Positions 26,709-36,609 are shown, counted from the stretch's first letter. The stretch: 64,000 bases of DNA from Alkalibacillus silvisoli (GCF_039521975.1 NZ_BAAACZ010000016.1:1-64000), one strand, 5' to 3'. Numbers and translations are program-made. Notes: generated from the letters alone by a model not told the origin.

Positions 26709-27923
26709 ATGAATATAAATAGAAGTTTAAAGAAGAAAATACCCATAATTATAGTTTTAGCCCTTTTTATTGCGGTTTTTGGATTTTTAACGAAAATTAA
26801 TGCACATGAACAGGATCTATTATTAAACAGTGAATCGGTTATCTTAATAGATCAAACTAGTGGAGATATTTTATATCAAAAAAATAGTAGTAAACAAATG
26901 TATCCAGCTAGTATTACTAAGATTATTTCTGGAATCCTTGCGATTGAAGATGGTGATTTGAATGAAGATGTAACGATTAGTCAAGAGGCTACGGAAGTCA
27001 TAGGTACTAGTGTGTATTTGTTAGAAGAAGAGGAAGTTCCATTAAGAGACTTAGTAAAAGGAATGCTGATTAATTCAGGTAATGATGCTTCCTATGCAAT
27101 AGCAGAGCATTTGGCTGGTGGTGAGGAAGCTTTTGCAGAGAAGATGAATGAATTGGTACAGGAGGATATAGGTGTAGACAATACGAATTTCGTAAATCCA
27201 CACGGGCTTTTTGATGAAGAGCAATACACAACAGCTGAAGACATGGCGAGAATCACACAATATGCTATGGAAAATGAAACGTTCAAAGACATTGTCGGCA
27301 TGAATGAGTATGAATGGGAAAGTGAAGGTTGGGAAACAACGATCCACAATCATCACCAATTAGTCAGGCAACATGATGAAATAACAGGCGTGAAGAATGG
27401 TTATGTTCAAAAATCGGGCTATACATTAGTCACAACTGCATCTCATGAAGATGAGCAAATAGACTTAGTCGCTGTCACATTGGATTCACCATCTGCTAAT
27501 CATGCTTATAGTGATACTGAAGCGTTAATTAATTATGGCTTTGAAAATTACGAAACAAATGAAATACAACGCGGTGAACTTATAGAAGATCATGATGGAC
27601 AAGAGTATAAAGTAGAAGAGAACCTTTATTTTACAACTGAAGTTGACGAAGATTGGACAACTCAAGTTGATGAAAATGGTGAGCTGAAAATTAAGAACGA
27701 AGATGACCTTGTGATATTAGAAAAACCATTAAGAACTGTAGCGGAGATTGAAGGCGAAGGAGATCCTAAAGAGTCCCAGATTGCTATGGGGGCAAGTGAA
27801 CTACCTAATGAGGATGATAGTTACACTTTCCTGTTGATCTCTTTGATTATTTTGACTATATTAGCGTTATTCACAACTTTTACGGTTAGAAAAAGAAGAA
27901 AAAGGGATCGGTTTTTTAGATGA
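26709..27923 (+). CDS. dacF: D-alanyl-D-alanine carboxypeptidase (DacF-like)
   Basis: 404 residues, class C1 low-molecular-weight penicillin-binding protein. A signal or anchor helix occupies about residues 10-30. The serine motif is SITK in MYPASITKI near residue 70, the second motif is SGN near 125, and the third is KNG in GVKNGYVQKSGY near 230, where KTG is usual. A C-terminal membrane helix (about 372-393) and RKRRKRDRFF tail follow. It trims the terminal D-Ala from peptidoglycan pentapeptides outside the membrane. AGGTGAT precedes the ATG. The KNG variant may change activity. Confidence 0.85.
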   Translation: MNINRSLKKKIPIIIVLALFIAVFGFLTKINAHEQDLLLNSESVILIDQTSGDILYQKNSSKQMYPASITKIISGILAIEDGDLNEDVTISQEATEVIGTSVYLLEEEEVPLRDLVKGMLINSGNDASYAIAEHLAGGEEAFAEKMNELVQEDIGVDNTNFVNPHGLFDEEQYTTAEDMARITQYAMENETFKDIVGMNEYEWESEGWETTIHNHHQLVRQHDEITGVKNGYVQKSGYTLVTTASHEDEQIDLVAVTLDSPSANHAYSDTEALINYGFENYETNEIQRGELIEDHDGQEYKVEENLYFTTEVDEDWTTQVDENGELKIKNEDDLVILEKPLRTVAEIEGEGDPKESQIAMGASELPNEDDSYTFLLISLIILTILALFTTFTVRKRRKRDRFFR

Positions 27924-27968
27924 ATTTTAAAGTGATTTGGATAAAGCTTTATATCATATAGTGACAAT

Positions 27969-28004
27969 AAGGTGATCAGTCATATATTTACTGATCACCT
28001 TTTA
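27969..28004. terminator. Bidirectional terminator between dacF and the NUDIX gene
   Basis: AAGGTGATCAGT and ACTGATCACCTT arms surround a 9-base loop and are followed by TTAT. The right arm overlaps the last codons of the converging NUDIX gene. Confidence 0.8.
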
Positions 28005-28617
28005 TAATGGAAACAAAGTCTTTCAATATTCGAGCTGTCAACCCCCAAATCACTTGATTGTCATAATAGTAAAAGTGTTCTTCATACTGAAGCTTTTGCC
28101 ACTCATATGATTCACCATTGGGAATATCCTCATAAGGAAAGTTATCATCAGGTTTAATATCGATATTAATATAATGAACTTCCGGGTCATGCTCAAGGAA
28201 GAAAGATAAAGGAACTGTAAATATGGACTCCACTTCAAATGGGTTAGGGTCAAATGATTGATCAACATCAAGATTAATAAAGCCAGTGTAGGCACTCACA
28301 CTTAAACCAAACGGTGTTACGAGTAACCCTAAGTATTCAAGGTTATAGAGTTGGTCTTCATTAACTCCTAATTCCTCACATAATTCTCGTGTAGCTGTTT
28401 CTGCAGTATTTAAGTCATTTTGATCGACTTTCCCTCCTGGAAAACATACTTCTCCTGGTTGGCGCCGCATATGTTTAGAACGAATTTCAAACACTATATG
28501 TAATTCATCATCTTTTTCAATGATTGGAAGTATGACAGCATATTTTCTGTTGTTGGAGATACCCAATGGAGTGGGTTGATGGTCTTGGATCATTTTGATT
28601 AATTTTTTTTGATCCAT
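27988..28617 (-). CDS. CoA-type NUDIX pyrophosphohydrolase
   Basis: 209 residues. The NUDIX box GKVDQNDLNTAETATRELCEELG matches G-x5-E-x7-REUxEExGU and sits near residues 58-80, with the catalytic Glu pair in CEEL. Just before it, IRSKHMRRQPGEVCFPGG matches the additional motif of the CoA-pyrophosphatase subfamily (NudL/YeaB type). It should split CoA or related compounds into 4-phosphopantetheine and ADP products. The ATG has TTGAGGTG upstream. It is monocistronic. Confidence 0.85.
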   Translation of the reverse strand: MDQKKLIKMIQDHQPTPLGISNNRKYAVILPIIEKDDELHIVFEIRSKHMRRQPGEVCFPGGKVDQNDLNTAETATRELCEELGVNEDQLYNLEYLGLLVTPFGLSVSAYTGFINLDVDQSFDPNPFEVESIFTVPLSFFLEHDPEVHYINIDIKPDDNFPYEDIPNGESYEWQKLQYEEHFYYYDNQVIWGLTARILKDFVSIIKGDQ

Positions 28618-28900
28618 ATCTTCACCTCAAAAAACTTAGTAAATATTAATTATATCAAAGTTTAATTCTTTTGCACTTAAGAGCTATTAAGGGCTATTAA
28701 TCAGATGTCCAAAAAGGATTAACTTGTAACTCAAGTTCCATTATGTTAGGGTAATAAACGCGCGCTGTTAGTTACATAGCGGTCCAAGTAGTCAAAAAAC
28801 CACCTTTAGATTAGAATCTACATTTTAAATTTCATAAGTGTCACTACGCCCCTGACTTCACTTTTACGGAATTGCCACTTGGTAAGTTTCCTATAATAAT

Positions 28901-28925
28901 GTTTGATAATTATTAATTAGGGTAT
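28901..28925 (+). promoter_or_regulatory. Possible SigB-type promoter of the BCCT gene
   Basis: GTTTGA, a 13-base spacer and GGGTAT match the general-stress sigma factor B consensus (GTTTAA, 12-15 bases, GGGTAT) closely. It lies about 80 bases before the ATG. B. subtilis opuE, another osmolyte transporter gene, is known to have a SigB promoter. The call here is by motif only. Confidence 0.55.
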
Positions 28926-29004
28926 TTTATTGACTGAACACATAGTACTAATGGCTTAATCGAAAGTTAGTAAGTTGGCTCAATATTTAAGGAGGAGAAA
29001 ATAT

Positions 29005-30645
29005 ATGTCAGCAAAACCAAAGGGGTTGACCTCTTTTACGGCAGCTTTGAAAACCCCAACGTTTATTATTTCGTTAATTATTGCACTTGTATTCGTTATT
29101 TCTGGCTCTGTACTACCTAATTTTGATCACTACATTGAAGTAACATTTAATTGGACGGTAACTAATCTTGGGTGGTCATTTATCCTAGGTGGAAGTGCCT
29201 TCATATTAGTAACGGTTTTCTTAATTTTAAGCCCACTAGGTGAAATTAGACTAGGAGAAGACGATGAAAAACCTGCGTATTCAACGCCTGCCTGGTTCGC
29301 GATGTTATTTAGTGCAGGTATGGGGATTGGCTTATTATTCTGGGGCGTCTCAGAACCAATTAACCACTATGATTGGCCTGCATATGGTGAAGGTGGGACA
29401 GCCGAAGCCTTACATGCGGCATTGCAGTATTCATTTTTCCATTGGGGACTTCATCCATGGGCAATTTATGCAGTTGTTGCATTGTCCTTAGCTTATTTCT
29501 CATATAGGAAAAATTTGCCGATGCTATTAAGCTCAACGTTAGAGCCGTTAATAGGACGCGACCGTTTAAACGGTGGTTGGGGTAGTACGGTAAATATTAT
29601 TGGTGTTATCGCGACATTATTTGGTATTTCTACATCACTCGGTTTAGGTGTCATGCAAATCGGTGGTGGATTTGAAGTGTTATTTGGGATTCCAAACAAT
29701 GAAGGATTATGGTTAATAATTATAGTAGTTGTCACTCTGTTAGCCATTATTTCCACAACAACTGGAATTGATAAAGGGATTAAGTTTTTAAGTCAGGCTA
29801 ACTTAGGTGTAGCTGGTTTACTGTTATTGTTTGTATTTATTTTAGGACCAACTTTATTTATATTACAAGCCATGACACACTCAACAGGAGCTTATTTACA
29901 AAACCTGTTCTCGATGTCGTTTGGTATTGATGCAGCAGGTGAAGGTGCAGATGGTTGGTATGATGCATGGACGATTTTCTATTGGGCATGGTGGATTGCT
30001 TGGGCACCATTTGTAGGTTCATTCATTGCACGTGTCTCTAGAGGTCGTACGATTCGTAGTTTTGCAGTAGGTGTGTTGTTAGTACCGACCGCTGTAAGTA
30101 TCTTTTGGTTTAGTGTCTTTGGTGGAGCAGCATTATTCGAAGAGCACTTTACTGATAATAGTATAATGGATGCCGTTTTTGAAGATGAAGCACAAGGGTT
30201 CTTCGCATTGTTAGAAGGCTTCCCACTATCAGGTGTGCTTATTGCTGTTGCGATGATTTCCTTAACAGTGTTCTTCATTACCTCATCTGACTCTGGTACT
30301 TATGTAATCGGTATGTTAACGTCTAAAGGTAATATGAACCCGCCGGTTGGATTACGTATTACTTGGGGTATTATTGAAGGTGCGTTCGCAGCTGTTCTAT
30401 TAATGGCTGGTGGTTTAAGTGCATTACAGACAGCTTCACTTGTTGGTGGCTTCCCGTTCATGATCATTATGTTCTTAATGATGTACTGCTTGATTTGGGC
30501 ATTATTTAAAGAATTAAGTGACGGGTCATTACCGCGAGAAAGAGAGCGAATTTACCACGCACTTGAGGACCTTCGCGAAGAAAATAAAGTAGCGGATGAT
30601 GTCATTACTGATGAAGCGCAGCAACAAGGAAATAATGATAAATAA
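29005..30645 (+). CDS. opuD: BCCT-family glycine betaine transporter
   Basis: 546 residues with 12 hydrophobic segments. The family signature in helix 8, WAWWIAWAPFVGSFIARVSRGRTIR, is present near residue 322. FSAGMGIGLLFWGVSEP near 105 and TSSDSGTYVIGML near 420 are other hallmarks; the first carries the glycine-rich stretch of helix 3. It imports betaine-type osmolytes with Na+. AAGGAGGAG precedes the ATG at 29,005. Together with ectAB it points to life at high salt. The C-terminus is charged, as in osmosensing members. Choice between OpuD and other BCCT proteins is tentative. Confidence 0.85.
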   Translation: MSAKPKGLTSFTAALKTPTFIISLIIALVFVISGSVLPNFDHYIEVTFNWTVTNLGWSFILGGSAFILVTVFLILSPLGEIRLGEDDEKPAYSTPAWFAMLFSAGMGIGLLFWGVSEPINHYDWPAYGEGGTAEALHAALQYSFFHWGLHPWAIYAVVALSLAYFSYRKNLPMLLSSTLEPLIGRDRLNGGWGSTVNIIGVIATLFGISTSLGLGVMQIGGGFEVLFGIPNNEGLWLIIIVVVTLLAIISTTTGIDKGIKFLSQANLGVAGLLLLFVFILGPTLFILQAMTHSTGAYLQNLFSMSFGIDAAGEGADGWYDAWTIFYWAWWIAWAPFVGSFIARVSRGRTIRSFAVGVLLVPTAVSIFWFSVFGGAALFEEHFTDNSIMDAVFEDEAQGFFALLEGFPLSGVLIAVAMISLTVFFITSSDSGTYVIGMLTSKGNMNPPVGLRITWGIIEGAFAAVLLMAGGLSALQTASLVGGFPFMIIMFLMMYCLIWALFKELSDGSLPRERERIYHALEDLREENKVADDVITDEAQQQGNNDK

Positions 30646-30654
30646 AAGGTAATT

Positions 30655-30696
30655 AAAGCCCAGTTAAGCTACTATAGCTAACTGGGCTTTGTTTTA
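30655..30696. terminator. Bidirectional terminator between opuD and the membrane-protein gene
   Basis: AAAGCCCAGTT and AACTGGGCTTT arms, extended by AGCT pairs around ACTAT, are followed by GTTTTAA. Both flanking genes converge on it. Confidence 0.8.
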
Positions 30697-31689
30697 ATTA
30701 TTTGGTTCAGATACTTTTTGAAGGTCGTCATCTTTTTTCTTAAATAGCTCTTTAAATTTAGATGAAACTTTAAGTATTTTTTGTTGTAGATCAATACTAG
30801 GCTCCATGTCTTGAGTATTTAATTGAAAGGTTCTCACCATTGCAATCATAGCGATTGGATCGACAAGTGCACGTTTAACCATTGAAGCAAAGATGAAAGC
30901 CCCGATAATGGCAAAGTACCCTAAAATACCAGCGGCACCTGCGTTATCTGTAATCATAGATGATAAAGCCATTAATGGAAATACGGTCACTAAAAAGACT
31001 GTAATATTTAAAATATAAACAAATACGACGATACCAGCTGCGGTCATCACAATTTTCTTCCAACTCTGTGCATACAACACGACACCATCACAAGCATTTT
31101 TCCATACACTTTCCTCTTCATCAGCCCCAGATTCTTTGGCATTACTTTTTCTTAACATGATGTAACTTAATATGGCTTCATCAATATAACGTAAACTAAC
31201 ACCCATGACTTTACTAAGGATTGCCATTATATTTTTTGCCCCAGGAACAAAACTAAAGAAATTCCCAATTCGCATTAGCCACCGCTGAATTTGTTTAACT
31301 GCGGCAAAAATGATTTTGTCGACAACGAATGCAACGTTCGCTGAGCCAAAGTGATTAACGACTTGGTCTTTACCATAACTAATTTGACTTTTCCCTTCAG
31401 GTACTTTTCCGTTTCTCAAAAGTTCAGTAACAACTGATATATGACCCACTTTAACCATATAAAGGAAGTACCTTTCAATAAATCGAAGAATAGCTAATAC
31501 TGAAAAGAAAGTAATAATCATTAGAATGATAAAGAAACCAGATGCAAAATCAAACCACCTAAATAACAAGATCCCTAATCCTAACATGAGACCTAAGAAT
31601 ACAATTGAAATTAAACCGAAAATTAAGTATACAACGAATCGGGAGATGAAGAACGGGATTGTACGCTTAATGAGCTCTAATATCGACAT
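30694..31689 (-). CDS. Hypothetical polytopic membrane protein
   Basis: 331 residues. Two hydrophobic segments lie near 15-40 and 46-70, and further ones near 213-240, 242-262 and 268-290. Between them is a long amphipathic region containing RYIDEAILSYIMLRKSN and NACDGVVLYAQSWKK. The C-terminus is charged (FKKKDDDLQK). The layout is loosely reminiscent of eukaryotic choline-transporter-like proteins, which would suit its place next to opuD, but I cannot assert that homology. AGAGGTG precedes the ATG. Confidence 0.55.
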   Translation of the reverse strand: MSILELIKRTIPFFISRFVVYLIFGLISIVFLGLMLGLGILLFRWFDFASGFFIILMIITFFSVLAILRFIERYFLYMVKVGHISVVTELLRNGKVPEGKSQISYGKDQVVNHFGSANVAFVVDKIIFAAVKQIQRWLMRIGNFFSFVPGAKNIMAILSKVMGVSLRYIDEAILSYIMLRKSNAKESGADEEESVWKNACDGVVLYAQSWKKIVMTAAGIVVFVYILNITVFLVTVFPLMALSSMITDNAGAAGILGYFAIIGAFIFASMVKRALVDPIAMIAMVRTFQLNTQDMEPSIDLQQKILKVSSKFKELFKKKDDDLQKVSEPNN

Positions 31690-31873
31690 ACTGTCAAAAC
31701 ACCTCTCTATAATTTGTCGTAATAGGTGAAATTAATCACCTTATTTATAGATATGGTGAATTTGACATAAATAGAATTTGAACAAGCCCTATTTCTAGAA
31801 CAAAAGTTTTAAATTGATGATGCAATAGTACTTTTCATTGAAAGTAGCTATACCATCTAGGAATAATGTGCAT

Positions 31874-33134
31874 TTACGCAATCATTTCATCAACTGATGC
31901 ATCACTTTTTTCTTGGCGCTTAATATCTAGCTGTAATAACACAGCTATAAATAGAGCAGCTGTCATTAATGCCATAAACACATAAAAGACAGGGACATAA
32001 CTTCCAGCTGACTCTCTAATTTGAGTCACGATCATAGGACCCAAAATGCCACCTAATGACCATGTAGTTAATAAGTAACCGTGAATAGCCCCTAAATTTT
32101 TCGTCCCGAATAGATCTCCGATAAAAGCTGGTAAATTCGAGAATCCACCACCATAACAGCTAACAACAATGAAGATTAAGGACTGGAATAAAAGAATGTT
32201 CGCGATATTTGGAAATGATATAAAAGCAATTAATTGTAGCACAAAGAATGTGATAAAAATCGTAGGTCGACCAACATAATCAGATAATGCTGCCCAACCA
32301 AGGCGTCCACCACCATTAAAGACACCCATAATACCTACCCATTGTAGCTGCTGCTGCAGCTGATAAACCAACTACTTCTTGAGCCATTGGCGAAGCCACT
32401 GAGATGATCATAATACCTGCTGTTGTGTTAATTAACATCATAAACCATAGCATCCAAAAGCGGCTCGATTTAACAGCTTGTTTCGCTGATAATTGTCCTA
32501 AGTCTCTTTTAATGATTTTCTCACCAGAAGCGATATCACGTTTCATTTTAGCTGGCATCCAACCTTCAGGGGGTGGTGCAATATAAGATGCACCTAAAAC
32601 AATAACAATAAAGTATGAGATGCCTAAAATATAAAATGTTGTTGAGACACCTACACTATTCATGAGTACATCAGCTAAAGGAGCGGTAATTAAAGCACCA
32701 GCACCGAAGCCTAAAACAGCCATTCCTGTTGCCAACCCACGCCGGTCAGGGAACCATTTGATTAATGTAGATACAGGGGAAATATACCCTATTCCTAACC
32801 CCAAACCACTTGCAACACCATACATTAATAGAAATAATACGTGAGAATCAATTACGACAGCTAAACCAGAACCGGCCTGACCAATACCAAATAACACAGC
32901 GGCAAAAATTGCTGAGCGTCTAGGACCTTGCTTTTCGACGAAAGGACCAAAAAATGCCGCAGCGAACCCAGCTAGTCCCATCATAATGGTGAAGGCTAAA
33001 GTAATTTGTCCAGTCGACCATCCAATTGTATTATGGATCGGATTCGTATAAACACTGTAAGCATAAGATGCACCAATAGATAAATGAATAGCAATAGCAG
33101 ATAGTGCGATTAACCAACGATTTTTATTAGCCAT
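31874..33134 (-). pseudogene. OFA-type MFS transporter broken by a frameshift
   Basis: Two frames on the minus strand together make one 12-helix transporter of about 420 residues. The N-terminal part (from ATG 33,134 behind TGGAGGT) has IHLSIGASYAYSVYTNPI and FPDRRGLATGMAVLGFGAGA, typical of the oxalate/formate antiporter family. It ends at ...AAAATMGRYYG. Removing one G from the GGG at 32,338-32,340 gives ATMVGIMGVFNGGGRLGWA and continues to the stop at 31,874. The gene is either inactive or affected by a sequencing error. The substrate is unknown. Confidence 0.8.
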
Positions 33135-33446
33135 TCTGATACCTCCATAAGTCAATTTTTAGGATAATTATTATTGTAATATAAATGAATGAACAAATAA
33201 ATAAAAAATTTACAAAATTTTAATAAATCTGACTTGTATGCGATTACAGAGTCTGTATTAAGTTCACGTTAATATAGACACACTATAGTTAAAAATGATT
33301 GTTTAAATTTGTAGATTTTTGTAGTATTGCATTATAAACTAGTGTTAGACCTTTTTAATTTAGACTCTGATCAATTAGAGTGTTGTACTTTTAAAGTATA
33401 TACTTGAGTTATTGTGGAGTAATGAGTGAAGATGGGACTTTTGTTT
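33135..33446. other. AT-rich divergent intergenic region
   Basis: Very AT-rich sequence between the MFS pseudogene and the SDR operator. No gene, RNA or repeat was recognised. Confidence 0.35.
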
Positions 33447-33475
33447 GAATAACATTGTTTAAAGAATGTTATTCA
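33446..33475 (+). promoter_or_regulatory. Palindromic operator-like site upstream of the SDR gene
   Basis: TGAATAACATT and AATGTTATTCA are perfect 11-base inverted arms with an 8-base spacer. There is no T-tract, so an operator is more likely than a terminator. It lies about 90 bases before the SDR start. The binding regulator is unknown. Confidence 0.5.
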
Positions 33476-33563
33476 TCATAACAATAACGGACTTAGTCAG
33501 CGCTATTAAAAAGGAAACGATCGGAACTAAAGCTTTTTTAAACTTAGAAAGGTATGGGCTTTT

Positions 33564-34607
33564 ATGAATATCTTAATTACAGGTGCAACAGGTTTTCTAG
33601 GGACGAATTTAGTTAAACGTTTAGTAAATGAAGAGCACAACGTCTATTTGCTAGTTAGAAGTAAAAAGAAGCTAGAAGCGTTATATGAAAATTTACCTCA
33701 AGAAAGACATGGACAAATTCATGTTGTAGAAGGCGATTTATTAGAAAAACGATTAGGAATTGAAGCGGACAAAGTAGAACAACTAAAAGGTGAAATTGAT
33801 GCCATTTATCACACAGCAGCTTATTTATCATTTGATGAGGCTGAACGTGAGCTGGTATTTGATATTAATTTAAGAGGAACAGAACGTGTTCTTGAATTGG
33901 CTAAAGAAATTGAGGCAAGGAAGTTAATTCATGTTAGTACAGCCTATACGTTAGGAGAGTCAACGGTTGGACATGAGACACTTCATTCAACTGATCATGA
34001 TTTTGTTAATGCATATGAAGAGAGTAAGTGTTATGCCGAACACCTTGTGATGTCTTATCAAAATGAGCTTGAAGTGTTAATCGTACGACCTGCTATTATT
34101 ATAGGAGATTCACTTACTGGTGAAGCTGACACAACGTTTGGTTTGTATGGGATTTTAAGAACAGTACAACTGTTAAAGAAACGATCTGATCGTAAACAAG
34201 ATGGTCAAGTTTATCGTTTATTAATCGAACGTGATACGGTTTCAAACCTTGTTCCTGTTAACTTTGTCATCGATCTATTAGCCTTAAGTTTATACAATGG
34301 GGAAGCAGGAACCATTTATCATGCTACAAATCCAAACCCGCCAACAAATGGCCAAATTTTTGAAGCGATCCAAGAAGGGTTAGATTTCTCTCAAGTAGAA
34401 ATTGTTTCTTATCAAGATGAAGATCAATTGTCAGAAGAAGAGAAAAAGTTAAACCAGCCATTAGAAGTGTTTAAACAATACCTGAACCGTTCTATAACAT
34501 TTGATCGAAAGAATACAGAAACCTTACTAAAAGAAACCAATACAAAAGATTTGCATATGAATGCTGAAATGTTACTTAGAATTGTACAAGGTTTTATCAA
34601 ATCTTAG
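33564..34607 (+). CDS. Extended short-chain dehydrogenase/reductase
   Basis: 347 residues. The NAD(P)-binding motif MNILITGATGFLGTNLVKRL is at the N-terminus, HVVEGDLLE near residue 50, and IYHTAAYLSFDEAE near 90. The active-site region has HVSTAYTLGES near 130 and the YxxxK motif as YEESKCYAEHL near 150. The NAD_binding_4 type resembles thioester reductases and fatty acyl-CoA reductase N-domains. The substrate is unknown. GAAAGG precedes the ATG. A GntR-type regulator gene follows, and a terminator lies between them. Confidence 0.8.
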   Translation: MNILITGATGFLGTNLVKRLVNEEHNVYLLVRSKKKLEALYENLPQERHGQIHVVEGDLLEKRLGIEADKVEQLKGEIDAIYHTAAYLSFDEAERELVFDINLRGTERVLELAKEIEARKLIHVSTAYTLGESTVGHETLHSTDHDFVNAYEESKCYAEHLVMSYQNELEVLIVRPAIIIGDSLTGEADTTFGLYGILRTVQLLKKRSDRKQDGQVYRLLIERDTVSNLVPVNFVIDLLALSLYNGEAGTIYHATNPNPPTNGQIFEAIQEGLDFSQVEIVSYQDEDQLSEEEKKLNQPLEVFKQYLNRSITFDRKNTETLLKETNTKDLHMNAEMLLRIVQGFIKS

Positions 34608-34609
34608 AA

Positions 34610-34633
34610 GGCAGGTTAATAACCTGTCTTTTT
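34610..34633 (+). terminator. Terminator of the SDR gene
   Basis: GGCAGGTT and AACCTGTC arms around TAAT are followed by TTTTTC, directly after the stop codon. Confidence 0.65.
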
Positions 34634-34676
34634 CTGTCGTTTACTTTAATGGAAAGTTGTGGAGAGGGGGATATGT

Positions 34677-34931
34677 ATGGATTTTGATCGACTCAAAGGT
34701 GGCAACCCGCTTTATCAACAAATCGCCAAGTGGATGATTGACCACATCCATTCAGGTAATTGGAAAGAAGGCTATAAATTGCCTGCTGAAGAAGAGTTAG
34801 CTGAGCAATTAGAAGTAAGTCGTGGAACTCTACGAAAGGCAATGGTTAGATTATTAAAGCAGGGCTTACTTGAACAAGTTCAAAGGAAAGGTGATTTTCA
34901 TTTTAAATCATTTTATCACAACCACAATTAA
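34677..34931 (+). pseudogene. GntR regulator, N-terminal HTH half (split gene)
   Basis: 84 residues from ATG behind GAGAGGGGG. NPLYQQIAKWMIDHIHSGNW and GYKLPAEEELAEQLEVSRGTLRKAM form a complete GntR winged-helix domain, ending with LLEQVQRKG near residue 70. A GntR/HutC protein should go on to a UTRA ligand-binding domain of about 160 residues, but here the frame runs into foreign sequence and stops. A matching UTRA domain without an HTH lies at 50,405-50,923 on the same strand. I infer that a plasmid-derived insert split one gene. This half alone could still bind DNA. Confidence 0.8.
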
Positions 34932-34953
34932 ATGTGATAGTTTGAAATAAAAA

Positions 34954-36340
34954 GGCTCTATACTAAATGTGGTGGTGTCCCTAGATACACCATGGAATGA
35001 GAAAACCCTCCAAAAATGATAAAAAAATGCACCTATTTTCCTCTCTTTTTGATAACCTAAAGTTGCGAGACAAAAGGCAAAAGGAGGGGAAATAAGTGCA
35101 AAATCATTTTATCATAGAAATGCTGGGGATTAAAGGTACGAATGTGGATGTATGGGAAATTCGAGAGGAATCAGGAAGCTTCGTCATCGAACTATTTACC
35201 AATGTGAGAAAGCAAAAGTGCCCTTCTTGTAAAAAGGGGACCAAACGGGTTCACAGCTACCGCAATCAAGCCATTCAAGGGCCCATAGTTTCGAACAGGC
35301 GGGTTCAGATCTCGTTGAGGAAAAGGCGTTATTTATGCATCGAATGTCACTGTACGTTTTATGAGCGGCTTCAGATGGTGGATCATTATCAGCGATGTAC
35401 CAGTGCGTTACAAACGACCGCGCTGACCTATTCAGCCATTGTTTCTTTACTACAGCGGATCGATTGACGGGAATGACAGCGAATCGATTATTGCGTCTGT
35501 TTGATAAACGCAAGCTAGAAACGAAGAAAGTGCTGCCACGAGCGATTGATGAATTCAAGGGTGATGCTGGGGGAGAGAAATTTCAGACCATCATTGCCGA
35601 TGTGGAGAACAAGGAAGTGATCGACATCTTGTCCGATAGAAAAGTCGAGACCATCAACGATTATCTGAATTCGTGTGATACGTGCAAGGTAGAAATCGTC
35701 GTCATGGAACTATCGAAATCCTTTAAGAGAGCAGTCTGGAAAGCATTGGGGGGATCCGTTAATTATTGTCGACCGTTTTCATTTCATGCGACAGGTATAT
35801 TGGGCGTTAGATGAAGTCAGGCAGGAAGTACAACATGAATTGGATAAAGGTGAAGGATTCGCATGAAACGGAGTAAGAAGTTACTGTGGAAATCCCCATA
35901 CAAATTGGATGATGAACAACGCGAAAAGGTAGCCGATATTCTAAAAAATACACCCACGATTACAAGAAGCGTATGAGCTAAAGAATCAGTTAGACCAGTG
36001 GTTCAAAGAAAGTGACGAATCAATAGCTAAACAAGGATTATAGGTCTGTATGCAGGCCATGAATAAATCAAACCTTGACGCCTTTCATCGCGTAACCAAG
36101 ACGTTCCAATGATGGAAGACAGAGATTTTCCAATCCTTTCATGCATCCATCCAATAATGGCTATATCGAAGGCATAAACAACACGATCAAGGTCTTAAAA
36201 CGTAATTCATTTGGATCAAACGCTTTGATCGATTAAGAAGTAAAATTTTGTGGCAACAAGAGGTGAAGAGAGCGTTTTAGCTCTCTTTTAAAAAGAGGTG
36301 GTAGAGTTGGTTATTCCACCACCACATTTGACAGAGAACC
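34954..36340 (+). mobile_element. ISL3-family insertion sequence, inactive
   Basis: Imperfect terminal inverted repeats are GGCTCTATACTAAATGTGGT on the left and, read inward, GGTTCTCTGTCAAATGTGGT on the right. These match the ISL3 style of ends. The length of about 1.39 kb is normal. No 8-base target duplication is seen at the flanks (AATAAAAA and GATTTTAG), so rearrangement has occurred on one side. It sits at the left edge of the plasmid island and has cut into a resolvase remnant. Confidence 0.85.
35096..36280 (+). pseudogene. ISL3-family transposase with several frameshifts
   Basis: The gene starts with GTG behind AAGGAGGGG. Its N-terminus has the family zinc finger (KCPSCKKGTKRVHSYRNQAI and CIECHCTFYERL). 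Reading then breaks near 35,455 and continues in a second frame through LLRLFDKRK, VLPRAIDEFKGDAGGEKFQT and FKRAVWKALG. Further breaks occur near 35,750, 35,860 and 35,955, but HPSNNGYIEGINNTIKVLKR near 36,145 shows the C-terminal DDE glutamate region. Full-length would be about 395 residues. It cannot make an active transposase. Confidence 0.85.
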
Positions 36341-36358
36341 GATTTTAGCAACATAATA

Positions 36359-36476
36359 TAGTCATCTTAATGCCTCACGCTGAGCTTTTAATCGATCCTT
36401 TTAGACTTTCTATAATAACACGATTAGGACAATATCAGAAATAATTCCCTTTGGCTCTTGGTATTTTCTAGTTTAA
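36359..36476 (-). pseudogene. Serine-resolvase remnant, copy 1 of a direct repeat
   Basis: About 118 bases nearly identical (roughly 85-90% by eye) to 41,699-41,816. The minus strand can be read as LKAQREALR-like sequence, resembling the QREGI helix after the catalytic domain of Tn3/Bin-type resolvases, with stops and shifts. The ISL3 element cuts it off. The repeat itself is certain; the resolvase identity is tentative. Confidence 0.5.
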
Positions 36477-36609
36477 AAAATCAAAACATTCAAAATAATA
36501 GTCTTTTGTTGAGCTTTCATTATAAAAATATACAAACATATGTCCTCGTTTTATGCTGGAATTATCAGAATAAATGAAAAATATGTCTTTAATAATTTTT
36601 CGTTGTATT

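Noticed and set aside
34946..36348. Target site duplication of the ISL3 element
   Set aside because: The 8-base flanks AATAAAAA and GATTTTAG do not match, so no duplication can be claimed.
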